Source: Blautia pseudococcoides
GTDB taxonomy: Bacteria; Bacillota; Clostridia; Lachnospirales; Lachnospiraceae
Direction of reading: 5' to 3'
Assembly: GCF_001689125.2 (NCBI RefSeq)
Contig: NZ_CP015405.2
Coordinates: 62,001-126,000 of the forward strand
DNA length: 64,000 bases
Position numbers and translations under genes: made by a program. Shown here piece by piece: positions 23,604-33,077 of the stretch (position 1 is the first letter of the stretch; each line of letters begins with the position of its first letter). The notes under the pieces are model-generated. The model made no database searches and was not told the origin of the DNA. It saw only the letters and a list, made by a program, of their open reading frames with translations.

Positions 23604-26303
23604 ATGAAAACAAATAAATTAGCAGTCGGCATTCTCGCCCACGTAGATGCCGGCAAGACAACCCTGGCTGAGAGCATTCTCTATTTGACAGGCAGCATCA
23701 GAAAGCCGGGACGTGTAGACCACCAGGATGCATTTTTGGACACCTACGATCTGGAGCGGGAGCGGGGGATCACCATTTTTTCCAAACAGGCGGAAGTGAA
23801 GCTGGGAGAAAAAGAAGCGACACTTCTGGACACGCCCGGGCATGTGGACTTTTCTGCGGAGATGGAGAGAACCCTGCAGGTGCTGGACTATGCGGTGCTG
23901 GTCATCAGCGGAGCGGACGGTGTGCAGGGACATGTGCAGACTCTGTGGAGGCTTTTGACAAGGTACAAAATTCCTGTATTCCTGTTTATCAATAAAATGG
24001 ACCAGGAAGGAACTGACAGACGGAAGCTTCTGGAGGAACTGCAGAAGCGCCTGGATGAAAGATGTATCGTCTTTGATGACAATGAGGATAGAGAGGCTTT
24101 TTTCGAGAATCTAGCCATGAGTGATGAGGCTGTACTGGAAAAATACCTGTCTGACGCCGCGGTGGAGCCGGGAGAAATCATCCGGCTGATCCGGGAACGG
24201 AAAGTATTCCCCATCTATTTTGGCTCTGCCCTGAAAATAGATGGGGTGGAGGAGTTTTTGCAGGGGCTGGATACTTATACAGCTTGTCCGGATCATCCGG
24301 AGGAATTCGGTGCCAGAGTTTATAAGATAGCCAGGGATGCCCAGGGTGCCCGTCTGACGTATATGAAGATCACAGGCGGTACCCTGAAAGTAAAGCAGAT
24401 GCTGACAAACCGCCGGGAAGGAAAGGAAAGCAGTGAGGAGATCTGGGAGGAAAAAGCGGATCAGCTCCGCATCTACTCCGGTGCCGGTTTCCGCACCATC
24501 AGCCAGGCCCCGGCAGGTACGGTCTGTGCGGTGACAGGGCTTTTGAGGACGTTCTGCGGTCAGGGACTGGGCGCTGAGACTGAGGCGGAGCTGCCTCTTC
24601 TGGAGCCGGTTCTCACTTATCAAATCCAGATCCCGCCGGAATGTGATGTGCACCAGATGTATTTGAAGCTCCGCCAGCTGGAGGAGGAGGAACCGGAACT
24701 GCACATTGTCTGGGAAGAACAATCCAATGAGATCCATGCCCAGGTCATGGGAGAGGTACAGATAGAAATACTAAAACGTCTGATCGCGGAACGCTTTGAC
24801 ACGGAGGTGGAATTTGGCGCAGGAAGCATAGTCTATAAAGAAACCATTACAGAACCGGTGGAAGGTGTGGGGCATTTTGAACCCCTCCGCCACTATGCGG
24901 AGGTGCATCTTCTGATGGAGCCGGGGGAGCGGGGCAGCGGCCTTCAGTTTGAGGCTGCCTGCAGTGAGGATATCCTGGAACGGAACTGGCAGCGCCTGGT
25001 GCTGACACATCTGGAGGAAAAACGCCACAGAGGTGTACTGACAGGTTCAGAGATCACGGATATGAAAATCACGCTGGTCACAGGACGGGCCCATTTGAAA
25101 CATACAGAGGGCGGCGATTTCCGGCAGGCCACTTATCGAGCCGTGCGTCATGGACTGAAATGTACAGCCAGCCTCCTGCTGGAACCGGTCTATGAATACA
25201 GACTGGAAATCCCTTCCGATAAGGTGGGCAGGGCACTTTCGGACATCCAGAAAATGTATGGTACATTTTCCGGGCCGGTCATAGAAGGAGATATGACCAT
25301 ACTGACGGGTACCGCTCCTGTATCTGCCATGCGGGATTACCAGACAGAGGTGGCTGCCTACACCAAAGGCCACGGACGGCTCTCCTGCTCACTGAAGGGG
25401 TACGAACCCTGTCACAATGCGGAGGAAGTGATCCGGGAAAAAGCCTATGATTCCGAAAAAGACACAGAAAATCCCACTGGCTCTGTATTTTGTTCGCACG
25501 GCGCCGGTTATGTGGTATGCTGGGACAAGGTGCGGGACTATATGCATCTGGACAGTGGGATTCGCCTGGAAAAAAAGGAAAAGCCCGTGCAGGAACAATC
25601 CATCCGGACATCCCGCCAGACGTTCCAAAGCCGCGGTCCGGCAGATGAAAAAGAGCTGGAAGAAATATTTACCCGCACCTATGGAACTGCAAAGAAAGAG
25701 AGAGATCCATTTAACAGAAAGCGAACGGTCAGTGCGGCAACTTCTTCCCCCAGGGAATACAAACCTAAAAAACAGGGGACGGAGGAAGAATATCTGCTGG
25801 TGGACGGCTACAATATTATATTTGCGTGGGAAGAATTAAGAGACCTAGCCAATGCCGGCATTGAAGCTGCCAGGAACAAACTCATGGATATTCTCAGCAA
25901 CTATCAGGGATATAAGAAAAATACCCTGATTCTCGTATACGACGCCTACAAAGTGGAAGGCAATACAGGTGAGGTGATGAAATATCACAATATCTATGTG
26001 GTATACACAAAAGAAGCGGAGACAGCAGACCAGTATATTGAAAAGACCGTACACGAGATTGGAAGGAAACACCGGGTCACAGTAGCAACCTCTGACGCCT
26101 TGGAGCAGATCATCATTCTGGGACAAGGCGCAAGCCGCCTTTCAGCCGCAGGACTAAAAGAGGAAATCCGGGCTGCAGATATTGAAATCAGAAGCAATTA
26201 TCTGAACCAGGGCCAGAATGGGAAAAACTATTTATTTGACCATCTGTCAGATGAACTGCAGGGCTTGATGGAGGACGTCAGAATGGGGAGGAAGAAGCTG
26301 TAG
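23604..26303 (+). CDS. TetM-like ribosomal GTPase fused to a YacP/NYN nuclease domain
   Basis: Residues 1-~680 resemble EF-G-like ribosomal-protection GTPases (TetM/O/W family): AHVDAGKTTL (G1), RGIT (G2), DTPGHVDF (G3), NKMD (G4), then EF-G-type domains including a C-terminal YRLEIPSDKVGRALSDIQKM-like module. Residues ~729-899 are a separate NYN/YacP domain (EEYLLVDGYNIIFAW, LVYDAYKVEG, VATSDALEQ). YacP of Bacillus (Rae1) is a ribosome-dependent A-site mRNA nuclease, so the fusion would deliver a GTPase and an RNase to the same ribosomal site (inference). At 899 residues it exceeds TetM (~640). It may or may not confer tetracycline resistance. The start is ATG 23604; the ribosome site is weak (AGGAC). 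Confidence 0.85.
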   Translation: MKTNKLAVGILAHVDAGKTTLAESILYLTGSIRKPGRVDHQDAFLDTYDLERERGITIFSKQAEVKLGEKEATLLDTPGHVDFSAEMERTLQVLDYAVLVISGADGVQGHVQTLWRLLTRYKIPVFLFINKMDQEGTDRRKLLEELQKRLDERCIVFDDNEDREAFFENLAMSDEAVLEKYLSDAAVEPGEIIRLIRERKVFPIYFGSALKIDGVEEFLQGLDTYTACPDHPEEFGARVYKIARDAQGARLTYMKITGGTLKVKQMLTNRREGKESSEEIWEEKADQLRIYSGAGFRTISQAPAGTVCAVTGLLRTFCGQGLGAETEAELPLLEPVLTYQIQIPPECDVHQMYLKLRQLEEEEPELHIVWEEQSNEIHAQVMGEVQIEILKRLIAERFDTEVEFGAGSIVYKETITEPVEGVGHFEPLRHYAEVHLLMEPGERGSGLQFEAACSEDILERNWQRLVLTHLEEKRHRGVLTGSEITDMKITLVTGRAHLKHTEGGDFRQATYRAVRHGLKCTASLLLEPVYEYRLEIPSDKVGRALSDIQKMYGTFSGPVIEGDMTILTGTAPVSAMRDYQTEVAAYTKGHGRLSCSLKGYEPCHNAEEVIREKAYDSEKDTENPTGSVFCSHGAGYVVCWDKVRDYMHLDSGIRLEKKEKPVQEQSIRTSRQTFQSRGPADEKELEEIFTRTYGTAKKERDPFNRKRTVSAATSSPREYKPKKQGTEEEYLLVDGYNIIFAWEELRDLANAGIEAARNKLMDILSNYQGYKKNTLILVYDAYKVEGNTGEVMKYHNIYVVYTKEAETADQYIEKTVHEIGRKHRVTVATSDALEQIIILGQGASRLSAAGLKEEIRAADIEIRSNYLNQGQNGKNYLFDHLSDELQGLMEDVRMGRKKL

Positions 26304-27192
26304 TATCCGGGCTGCACAAAAGTTCTGTCAGCTTTTTGGCTGCAACACTGAGCGGGCGCTCCATATCCTGTATCAGGCATATGGAGCGTTTCGGCGGTTC
26401 CCCATGCAGAGGGATCCGGAAAATTTCATTTTTATCCAATGCATCTCTGGCAAATTCCTCAGGGAGAAAGCCGATCCCAAGGCCGTTTTTTACCATCAGG
26501 AGTACCTGATCCATAGTAGCCGCCTCCAGATCCGGTTCCAGGGTCAGCCCATGTTCCAGAAAAAAGTCCCCATACAATTCATAGCTTCTGGACTTCTTAT
26601 CCATACAGACAAAAGAGTAAGATTTCAGATCTCCAAGATTCCATGTTTTTTCTGAAAGTCCGGAAAACTGCGGTCCGCCCACAAGGATTTCCCTGAACTT
26701 TTTCAGTGGTGTCTCCTTTAAAGGTCTGCGGATACCAGACGGATTTGTGATAACCGCAAAATCTACCGTACCATTTTTTAAAGCAAGTATGGCCTGAGGT
26801 GTTGTCTGATTTGATATCCGTATCCTTACGCCGGGGTATTCCCTGTGGAACTCCCCCAGCTTATGCAAAAGCAGTCCATGCAGTGCTGTTTCACTGGCTC
26901 CAACAGAAACCTGGCCGCTTTTAAGAGTCTGCTCCATTCTCAATTCTTCCTCCCCGGCCTGGATCTGTTCCACAGCCAAGGCTACATGTCTGAAAAGCTT
27001 CTCCCCCTCCGGTGTGAGCTTAACGCCCCTGTTAGAGCGAAGCAAAAGCCTGCATCCCAGTTCGTGCTCCAGGTTATTCATAGACCGGGTAATATTCGGC
27101 TGACTATTCATCAGAACAGAAGCCGCCTTTGTAAAGCTATGATACTTAACCACATAATAAAAAATTTTATAATAATCATAAGTCACATTCAT
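26278..27192 (-). CDS. LysR-family transcriptional regulator
   Basis: The 304-residue protein has an N-terminal winged helix (YYKIFYYVVKYHSFTKAASVLMNSQPNITRSMNNLEHELG) and a periplasmic-binding-like effector domain (~residues 90-290). I chose the ATG at 27192, preceded by GGGGGAAAG, over the longer frame to 27234. It is divergent from the YoaK gene at 27373 with a 180-base gap, the usual geometry for a LysR regulator controlling its neighbour. Its 3' end overlaps the convergent GTPase gene by 26 bases. The effector is unknown. Confidence 0.85.
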   Translation of the reverse strand: MNVTYDYYKIFYYVVKYHSFTKAASVLMNSQPNITRSMNNLEHELGCRLLLRSNRGVKLTPEGEKLFRHVALAVEQIQAGEEELRMEQTLKSGQVSVGASETALHGLLLHKLGEFHREYPGVRIRISNQTTPQAILALKNGTVDFAVITNPSGIRRPLKETPLKKFREILVGGPQFSGLSEKTWNLGDLKSYSFVCMDKKSRSYELYGDFFLEHGLTLEPDLEAATMDQVLLMVKNGLGIGFLPEEFARDALDKNEIFRIPLHGEPPKRSICLIQDMERPLSVAAKKLTELLCSPDTTASSSPF

Positions 27193-27292
27193 TATCTTTC
27201 CCCCACTGCCCATTTCCGCCAAACGCTGCTGCAATAGACAATATTCTCATCTGATATATAATTATGATATAGAAATAATACCATATATATAT

Positions 27293-27320
27293 TTTACATC
27301 TTGCTCCTCAAAAGTATAAT
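27293..27320 (+). promoter_or_regulatory. Promoter of the YoaK-family gene
   Basis: TTTACA (27293-27298), 16-bp spacer, TATAAT (27315-27320). The preceding AT-rich stretch with TATATA alternations is the likely LysR binding area. Confidence 0.5.
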
Positions 27321-27372
27321 ATAAATAGGAACAAAAAACAATGCAAACCAGCAGCAGTCTACAGGAGGAACT

Positions 27373-28062
27373 ATGAAACCAGCAGTCAAACCAGCGGTGA
27401 AACCCCGTCAAATGTCAGAGTCCATGCCCCTTGCTATATTTCTAACCCTGGCCGGCGGTTTCCAGGATGCTTATTCCTACAACTGCCGCGGCAGGGTCTT
27501 TGCCAATGCCCAAACCGGAAACATTGTCCTGCTGGGGCAAAACCTGGCTCAGGGCCATTGGAGAGCAGCATTTCACTATTTTATTCCTCTCTGCGCATTC
27601 CTTCTGGGTGTCTACATCACAGAACGTGTGCACCACCGTTTCCGAGCAAACGAAAAAATCCACTGGAGGCAGGTGATTCTTCTGATAGAATCGCTCCTGC
27701 TGGTCATTACCGGTTTTCTTCCGCAGACCCTGAATATAAGTGCCAATGCCCTTATGTCCTTTGCCTGTGCCATGCAGGTCAACAGTTTCCGAAAATTTCA
27801 TGGCCTGCCCTGTGCCACTACCATGTGTATCGGCAACATCCGCAGCGCCACGGAAATGCTCTGCAGATATCACATAACAAAAGACAAAACACTAAGGCGG
27901 AAAAGCATCCACTATTATTTTGTGATCCTGATTTTCGCCATAGGTGCAACTGCAGGAGCACTGATCACATCAGTTCTTGGCAGTCCCGCTATCTGGACAG
28001 CCGCGTGTCTTCTTCTGGCAGGTTTTGTACTCATGTTTATGAAAGAGCAGCCGGAGCCATAA
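27373..28062 (+). CDS. YoaK/DUF1275-family membrane protein
   Basis: The 229-residue product has about six hydrophobic helices and the DUF1275 signatures FLTLAGGFQDAYSY, FANAQTGNIVLLGQNL and CIGNIRSATEML. Function in this family is unknown; transport is often suspected. CAGGAGGA precedes ATG 27373. The Lys/Pro-rich N-terminus (KPAVKPAVKP) is a short repeat. Probably regulated by the divergent LysR gene (inference). Confidence 0.82.
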   Translation: MKPAVKPAVKPRQMSESMPLAIFLTLAGGFQDAYSYNCRGRVFANAQTGNIVLLGQNLAQGHWRAAFHYFIPLCAFLLGVYITERVHHRFRANEKIHWRQVILLIESLLLVITGFLPQTLNISANALMSFACAMQVNSFRKFHGLPCATTMCIGNIRSATEMLCRYHITKDKTLRRKSIHYYFVILIFAIGATAGALITSVLGSPAIWTAACLLLAGFVLMFMKEQPEP

Positions 28063-28120
28063 AAAAATGATTTCATCCTTGCATTTCTTCAGAAAATATG
28101 ATATTGTTAGTCCACAACAA

Positions 28121-28139
28121 AAGGCAGTGTCACTGCCTT
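28121..28139. promoter_or_regulatory. Perfect 9-1-9 palindrome between yoaK-like and DUF2325 genes
   Basis: AAGGCAGTG-T-CACTGCCTT is a perfect inverted repeat. It has no T-tail, so it is either a weak terminator for the gene before or an operator for the gene after. Confidence 0.45.
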
Positions 28140-28228
28140 ACTTAAATATCTAGTTATCTTTTCAATAAAATCAGGCATTTCGCCAAATTATCAATTCATC
28201 TAAATTCATATCTGAAGGAGGTTTTTTT

Positions 28229-29974
28229 ATGGTGCAAAAAAACATAGTATGTGAAGGGCTTCGTTGTTATGTGCATTCCAAGTCCGCATTTATTGACTGG
28301 TGTATGGAATTTTCCAAAGAGTCCCGTGGTATGCTGATACAGGCCATGATGGAGGCAGACAGCAGAGAGGGGTTTTTTGAGTCCTCCCAGATGGGCAGTG
28401 TTGTTAAAATGCAGATACTGTGGGACCAAGAACAAAAAGAGCATGTGTTTGATGCAATTATCAGGAAAAAGCTGCTGAGGCGCCAGCAGGAGGAAGTGCC
28501 CCAGAGATTGGCAGCAGCAATGGGACCTGCGCTGAATCTGGATCATGAGGAAGTCCATGTGGAGAGTATTCTCTTTCTGGCATATGCAGTTGTGAGAAAT
28601 GAGGCCTGCAGAAAAACGCTGATGGAATATGCAAAAAGGGAAGGGGAAAAATGCTATGAAGCATATAAAGAGTCCAAGTTTAGAGCGTCCGCCTTCCCAT
28701 CCTGGTTTCTCGTGGATGACAGACTTCCGGCAAGCATGGCAGTCGGACTGATAGAGCGGATACGTCAGGAATATAAGACACAGCAGTGCTGTGCACTCAG
28801 GGAAAACAGGCTATATAAAAGTCTTATGAAAATTCTGGAAGAAGGTCACAGAAATTTGAAAAACCAGTTAAAAAAGGCAGAATACATAGATGGCGGCATG
28901 TTTCAAAAAATAGTTAAAAACAGCAATGATATGGTATTGGCAGCAGCGGAGATGATGGTGCTTTTGATAATGGCCGAAGAATCGGAAGTTCCTGTACATG
29001 AGGATTATGATTTCTATCTGGGGCTTCAGATGCTCTTGACTTATGAAGGGGATTTGGAAAAATCACCGGAATTGGAAGACACGGATAATAGGGGCAGAAG
29101 ACTGCACAGACATCTTCAGAAAGAACACCTGCAGATGGAATCCTACTATATCTGTTATTATCTTGATGGGGCAGTGGAGAAAGAAAACGAGTTGGATCTG
29201 GAGTTGGTCTTTGCGTATTTTCATCTGAATCTGAGAATGCTGACGGGAATTGAGCTGGAGCAGAAGGATGTGGATTTTCTCTGTTCTCTGGCAGAAGATA
29301 TGAAATGGGAGGATTATAAACAAATACTACTTACTGCAACCCTGTGCAAATATATCCACAGGCTGCAGCAGTTATGTGAAGAGCACAATCCGGAGGAACG
29401 CCGCTACCTGCAGCGCAGAGCCGAAAAAGACAAGGATACTATGCTCATTGAAATAGAAAACCTGCAAAGCAGGACAGAATACCTGGAACAAAAGAAAAAA
29501 GAGCTGGAAAAACATCTGGAGCAAAGCGAAACAGAGAAAGTAAAGCTTAGGACCCGGCTCCAAAGCGCGGAGGAAAAGAATGCGCTGGAGCGGGATGAGC
29601 TCATCAGTCTGCGTAACTATATTTTTCAGTGCATACAGGCAGAAGAAAAGCCAAAACAGGAGGAGGCCCACAGCAATGATGAGTATGCAGAGCTGATGAA
29701 AGGTGAAAAAATGCTTATAATCGGCGGGCATGCAAACTGGCAGAAGAAGATGAAACAACACCTCCCCCACAGCCAGTTTTTATCTTCCGACAATCTGCAT
29801 TTTGACAATTCTGTACTATACTGCAAAAAATATCTTGTATTCAACACAGACATGATGAAGCATGGATTATACTATAAAATCACAGGTCAAAGAAAAAAAG
29901 GGCAGAAAATCCTCTATGTCCATGGAAATAACATAACCAAAAGCCTGCAGGAACTAAAGCGTCAGATACCATAA
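28229..29974 (+). CDS. Large helical protein with C-terminal DUF2325 domain
   Basis: The 581-residue protein starts behind GAAGGAGG. Residues 1-~380 are helical and not recognised. Residues ~395-475 are a strong coiled coil (repeated EKDKDT, KKKELEKHLEQSE, LRTRLQSAEEKNALERDEL). Residues ~495-581 match a DUF2325-like fold: MLIIGGHANWQKKMKQHL, a central LVFNTDMMKHGLYYKI and a final LYVHGNN. DUF2325 proteins are small and uncharacterised; their attachment to a long coiled coil suggests a scaffold or sensor. The last 13 bases overlap the antisense histidine-kinase relic. Confidence 0.6.
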   Translation: MVQKNIVCEGLRCYVHSKSAFIDWCMEFSKESRGMLIQAMMEADSREGFFESSQMGSVVKMQILWDQEQKEHVFDAIIRKKLLRRQQEEVPQRLAAAMGPALNLDHEEVHVESILFLAYAVVRNEACRKTLMEYAKREGEKCYEAYKESKFRASAFPSWFLVDDRLPASMAVGLIERIRQEYKTQQCCALRENRLYKSLMKILEEGHRNLKNQLKKAEYIDGGMFQKIVKNSNDMVLAAAEMMVLLIMAEESEVPVHEDYDFYLGLQMLLTYEGDLEKSPELEDTDNRGRRLHRHLQKEHLQMESYYICYYLDGAVEKENELDLELVFAYFHLNLRMLTGIELEQKDVDFLCSLAEDMKWEDYKQILLTATLCKYIHRLQQLCEEHNPEERRYLQRRAEKDKDTMLIEIENLQSRTEYLEQKKKELEKHLEQSETEKVKLRTRLQSAEEKNALERDELISLRNYIFQCIQAEEKPKQEEAHSNDEYAELMKGEKMLIIGGHANWQKKMKQHLPHSQFLSSDNLHFDNSVLYCKKYLVFNTDMMKHGLYYKITGQRKKGQKILYVHGNNITKSLQELKRQIP

Positions 29975-30260
29975 GGCAGCCGGATAACAACCCGGAATCC
30001 CCCTGATTCCCCGTGTGAAACCTCCATGCCTCCCCCATGCACCTCGGCGATCTGTCTCACCAGCATCAGCCCCAGCCCCTGTCTCTGATTTCCTGCCTCC
30101 CTGTCGCAAACCATATCGTGCGGTACATTCCGTATCCGCTCAAGCTCCTCATCCGATACCCCGGCACCGTTGTCCTACACTGCGATCCTGCAGGTTTCAC
30201 CTGCCTTTGCTTGTTTTCATGGCAGCTTTGTCTTCCATCTGCAGAAACATGTGGATAGCC
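29962..30260 (-). pseudogene. C-terminal relic of a sensor histidine kinase
   Basis: The minus strand encodes a GHKL ATPase end: V-stop-DNGAGVSDEELERI, then QGLGLMLVRQIAEVHGGG and FRVVIRLPYG, ending at the complement of 29962-29964. The residue before DNGAG, usually Gln, Glu or Val, is a TAG stop. Further upstream a frame change is needed to join IHMFLQMEDKAA. The DHp, membrane and sensor parts are gone, and no partner response regulator is nearby, so it is a decayed fragment. Confidence 0.75.
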
Positions 30261-30649
30261 CTTGGGATCGGAGTCACCTGCAGCGGAAACGATCATATTG
30301 GTATATATAGGAGTAATGCTGCTTGGAAGTATTTTCACCGTCTTCGCTTATACAAGAGGAGATCAGGAACAATCTAATGAAAATATGCCTGCTTGTCCAC
30401 AGCATTTACGGGGCCGGAGGCGTAGTGCTGCTTGGTGTGATGGGCGTGACCAAATTTTTATAGGCAGCAGGCAGGTCCTTTACAAACAGGAGAATTTCAG
30501 ATAAGATAAAAGAAAACCGCCTTTGGCGATAGGAGTTTTGCTTGACTTTGTAATGCGGTCTGACGGTCCATGCAGTGAAGGCGCAGGCCTGCCGAATCCT
30601 TACAAATAACCACACAGTTGAAAAAGCTTAAATGATCGGGAGCAGTCAA
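30261..30649. other. Non-coding or decayed stretch
   Basis: No convincing intact gene. Two short hydrophobic stretches are encoded on the + strand: IILVYIGVMLLGSIFTVFAY (~30285-30345), and a 28-codon ORF (30377-30463, MKICLLVHSIYG...). They are in different frames and may be pieces of one broken membrane protein. Confidence 0.35.
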
Positions 30650-31357
30650 ATGAGAATAGCCGTTTTATCTGATACCCACGGGCTTCTTCGCCCTGAGGTG
30701 ATGGAAATTGTGAATACCTGTGATGTGGTTCTCCACGGCGGGGATATCAATACGCAGAAAATTGTGGATGAACTGTCTAAAGATAAGCCCCTCTATATTG
30801 TCAGAGGCAACAATGACAAGGAATGGGCGGAACATATACCGGGGTCCCTTCGTTTTGAACTGGACGGCTTCGGTTTCTATATGGTACACAACAAAAAAGA
30901 GATTCCTCTGGATTTGACAGGTGTGGATGTGGTGGTCTTTGGGCATTCCCACAAATATCTGGAGGTACGAAAAGACGGACGTCTTTTTCTCAATCCGGGA
31001 AGCTGTGGAAAGCGGCGGTTTAACCAGGATATTACCATGGCGGTTTTGGAGTTAAAAGACAGAGAGATAGAGGTACATCGGATAGAAATCCCCCATTCGG
31101 AGCCGGTCATCCATGCACCCCGGGAAAAGGATATCCGAAAAACCGTGGAATATATCAGCAAAGGTATGAAAAAAGGGGAATCCATAAAATATATGGCAGA
31201 AAAATACGGCTGTACTTTGGGTTTTACGGAACAGGTCTGCCGTATTATCACCACACACCCCGGTGTGACGGGGGAGGGAATCCTGAATAAAATGGAAGTC
31301 AACCGGATACAAAATCCCCCTTGCAAAGCCCCCCTTATTGATGATACAATAGCATAA
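30650..31357 (+). CDS. YfcE/MJ0936-family metallophosphoesterase with C-terminal extension
   Basis: The calcineurin-like phosphoesterase motifs are complete: LSDTHG (~residues 6-11), HGGDI (~35), RGNNDKEW (~58), VFGHSHKY (~98) and NPGSCGKRR (~117). They would bind two metals. The core (~155 residues) is the size of YfcE; the extra ~75 residues end in a helical region (~165-225, SIKYMAEKYGCTLGFTEQVCRIITTHP) of unknown role. GGGAG lies 8 bases before ATG 30650, whereas the upstream ATG 30632 has no ribosome site. The substrate is not known. Confidence 0.82.
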   Translation: MRIAVLSDTHGLLRPEVMEIVNTCDVVLHGGDINTQKIVDELSKDKPLYIVRGNNDKEWAEHIPGSLRFELDGFGFYMVHNKKEIPLDLTGVDVVVFGHSHKYLEVRKDGRLFLNPGSCGKRRFNQDITMAVLELKDREIEVHRIEIPHSEPVIHAPREKDIRKTVEYISKGMKKGESIKYMAEKYGCTLGFTEQVCRIITTHPGVTGEGILNKMEVNRIQNPPCKAPLIDDTIA

Positions 31358-31383
31358 GCATCCGTCTGCCACCGGGTAGACGG

Positions 31384-31441
31384 GAAAATGCCTGAATACA
31401 TTCCGGTAGGTCATGGAAGGAATGTATTTGGGCATTTTTTT
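31384..31441 (+). terminator. Strong intrinsic terminator
   Basis: AAAATGCC and GAATACATTCC pair with GGAATGTATT and GGCATTTT, followed by TTTT. It ends the phosphoesterase transcript ahead of the MATE gene. Confidence 0.85.
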
Positions 31442-31466
31442 ATCTTAAATTACAAGGAGACAGGTT

Positions 31467-32795
31467 ATGCAGAAACAAATAAGCAAAGAATTTTATAAAT
31501 ACATATCCCTGAACGTTCTGGGAATGCTGGGACTGTCCTGTTACATTCTGGCAGATACATTTTTCATCTCAAAACGGCTGGGAGCAGATGGTCTGACCGC
31601 TTTGAACCTGGCTATTTCCGTATACAGTATTATTAACGGGCTGGGGCTGATGCTGGGAATCGGAGGGGCCACCCGTTTTGCCATCTGCCGGGCACAGGGA
31701 GAGAAAGAGAAGGGAAACCAGGTCTTCGCTGTCTCGGCTGCGGCGGGGATGGCAGTGGGGATAGTTCTCTTGATCATTGGGCTTGCAGGCTCGGACGCCG
31801 TGGCAGGAATGCTGGGGGCTGAGGGGAATATACAGACAATGACAGGGGGGTACCTGAAGACAATTTTGGTATTTGCTCCATTTTTTATTATGAACAACAT
31901 ACTCATTGCGTTTGTCAGGAACGACGGCAGCCCCCGTCTCTCCATGGCTGCTATGCTGACCGGGAGTTTTTCTAATATAGTGCTGGATTATGTGTTTTTA
32001 TTTCCCTGTAATATGGGAATATTTGGGGCTGCCCTTGCAACCGGATTTGCACCGGTTATCAGTTTAGGGCTATTGTCCCTGCATTTTATCAGGGGGAAAA
32101 ATCAGTTTACCTGGAGTTCGCCTATGGGGGCACTGTACTGCCGGGTACGTGATATCTGCAGTCTGGGAATATCTGCGTTTATCAATGAATTGTCCTCCGC
32201 TGTTGTGCTCATTGTGTTTAATCTGCTGATCCTGCATCTGGCAGGGAATACAGGGGTGGCAGCTTACGGGATTGTTGCTAATCTGGCACTGGTGGCTGTG
32301 TCTGTGTTTACCGGAATCTCCCAGGGCAGTCAGCCGCTTATCAGCCGTTTTTACGGGGAGGGCAGGAAGAAGGAGAGTGCCGCTGTGTTTGTTCGTGCCG
32401 CCATATTGGCAGGAGCTGTGGGGATTTTCTTCAGTGCTGCTGCGTTTGCTTTTACCACAAACCTGGTAGGCATTTTTAACGGGGAAGGGAATCGTGAACT
32501 GGCAGAGATTGCATTTTGGGGACTGAGGCTGTATTTTCTGGGCTTTTGCCCGGCTGGTGTTAACATTGTGGCAGCCGCTTATATGGGGGCAGTGGAAAAG
32601 GGAAGAGAGTCCTTTGCCATTGCCTTTGTAAGGGGCGTTGCAGCCATACTGTTTTTTGCGTTTTTTCTGTCTTTTATTTGGAAGATGGACGGTATCTGGC
32701 TGGCATTTCCGGCTGCGGAGATTTCCACATTGCTGCTGACCGCACGGTTTTTAAAAAGATATAAAAAAACGGCTCTACCGTCGGTTGAAAAATAA
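31467..32795 (+). CDS. MATE-family efflux transporter
   Basis: The 442-residue protein has about twelve hydrophobic helices in two similar halves and MATE-like segments (LADTFFISKRLGADGLTALNLA at ~residues 26-47, GISQGSQPLISRFYGEG at ~280). The family exchanges Na+ or H+ for drugs or metabolites. AAGGAGACAGG precedes the ATG. The substrate cannot be read from sequence. It follows a strong terminator, so it is transcribed on its own. Confidence 0.87.
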   Translation: MQKQISKEFYKYISLNVLGMLGLSCYILADTFFISKRLGADGLTALNLAISVYSIINGLGLMLGIGGATRFAICRAQGEKEKGNQVFAVSAAAGMAVGIVLLIIGLAGSDAVAGMLGAEGNIQTMTGGYLKTILVFAPFFIMNNILIAFVRNDGSPRLSMAAMLTGSFSNIVLDYVFLFPCNMGIFGAALATGFAPVISLGLLSLHFIRGKNQFTWSSPMGALYCRVRDICSLGISAFINELSSAVVLIVFNLLILHLAGNTGVAAYGIVANLALVAVSVFTGISQGSQPLISRFYGEGRKKESAAVFVRAAILAGAVGIFFSAAAFAFTTNLVGIFNGEGNRELAEIAFWGLRLYFLGFCPAGVNIVAAAYMGAVEKGRESFAIAFVRGVAAILFFAFFLSFIWKMDGIWLAFPAAEISTLLLTARFLKRYKKTALPSVEK

Positions 32796-32894
32796 AAAGA
32801 AACTCAAATATCCCGTTATTGCTGACGCGGATAAGCCGGGGTATGATTAGGACAGAAAAATGACCCAAGGCAGGGAAAATGAGGAGAACACATC

Positions 32895-32987
32895 ATGCTG
32901 GACAGTGTAAAAATCGGAGGTTTTATTTCCAGAAAGAGAAAAGAGATTGGGATGACACAGCAGCAGCTTGCCGACCGGGAGATATGA
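32895..32987 (+). pseudogene. Truncated XRE-family gene
   Basis: A 30-codon frame (MLDSVKIGGFISRKRKEIGMTQQQLAD) is the first half of a Cro/C1 helix-turn-helix, then hits TGA at 32985 exactly where helix 3 should follow. The downstream bases do not restore it. AATGAGGAGAAC precedes the ATG. A hairpin (GGCGGA 33018, TCCGCC 33054, then TTTT) follows at about 33018-33063. The remainder of 32796-33077 is non-coding. Confidence 0.65.
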
Positions 32988-33077
32988 TCACTCTGAGATC
33001 CATGCAATATGATATTAGGCGGATAGCAGCTACCCAAGGGGTTAGGAAGGCCGTCCGCCTTTTCAGATATTGGAATT

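Noticed and set aside
23604-26303. Calling the gene simply a tetracycline-resistance determinant
   Set aside because: The extra NYN/YacP domain and chromosomal setting make a housekeeping or ribosome-rescue role at least as likely; resistance is not shown.
30377-30463. 28-codon hydrophobic ORF
   Set aside because: No proper ribosome site and located in a decayed region; treated as part of the non-coding stretch.
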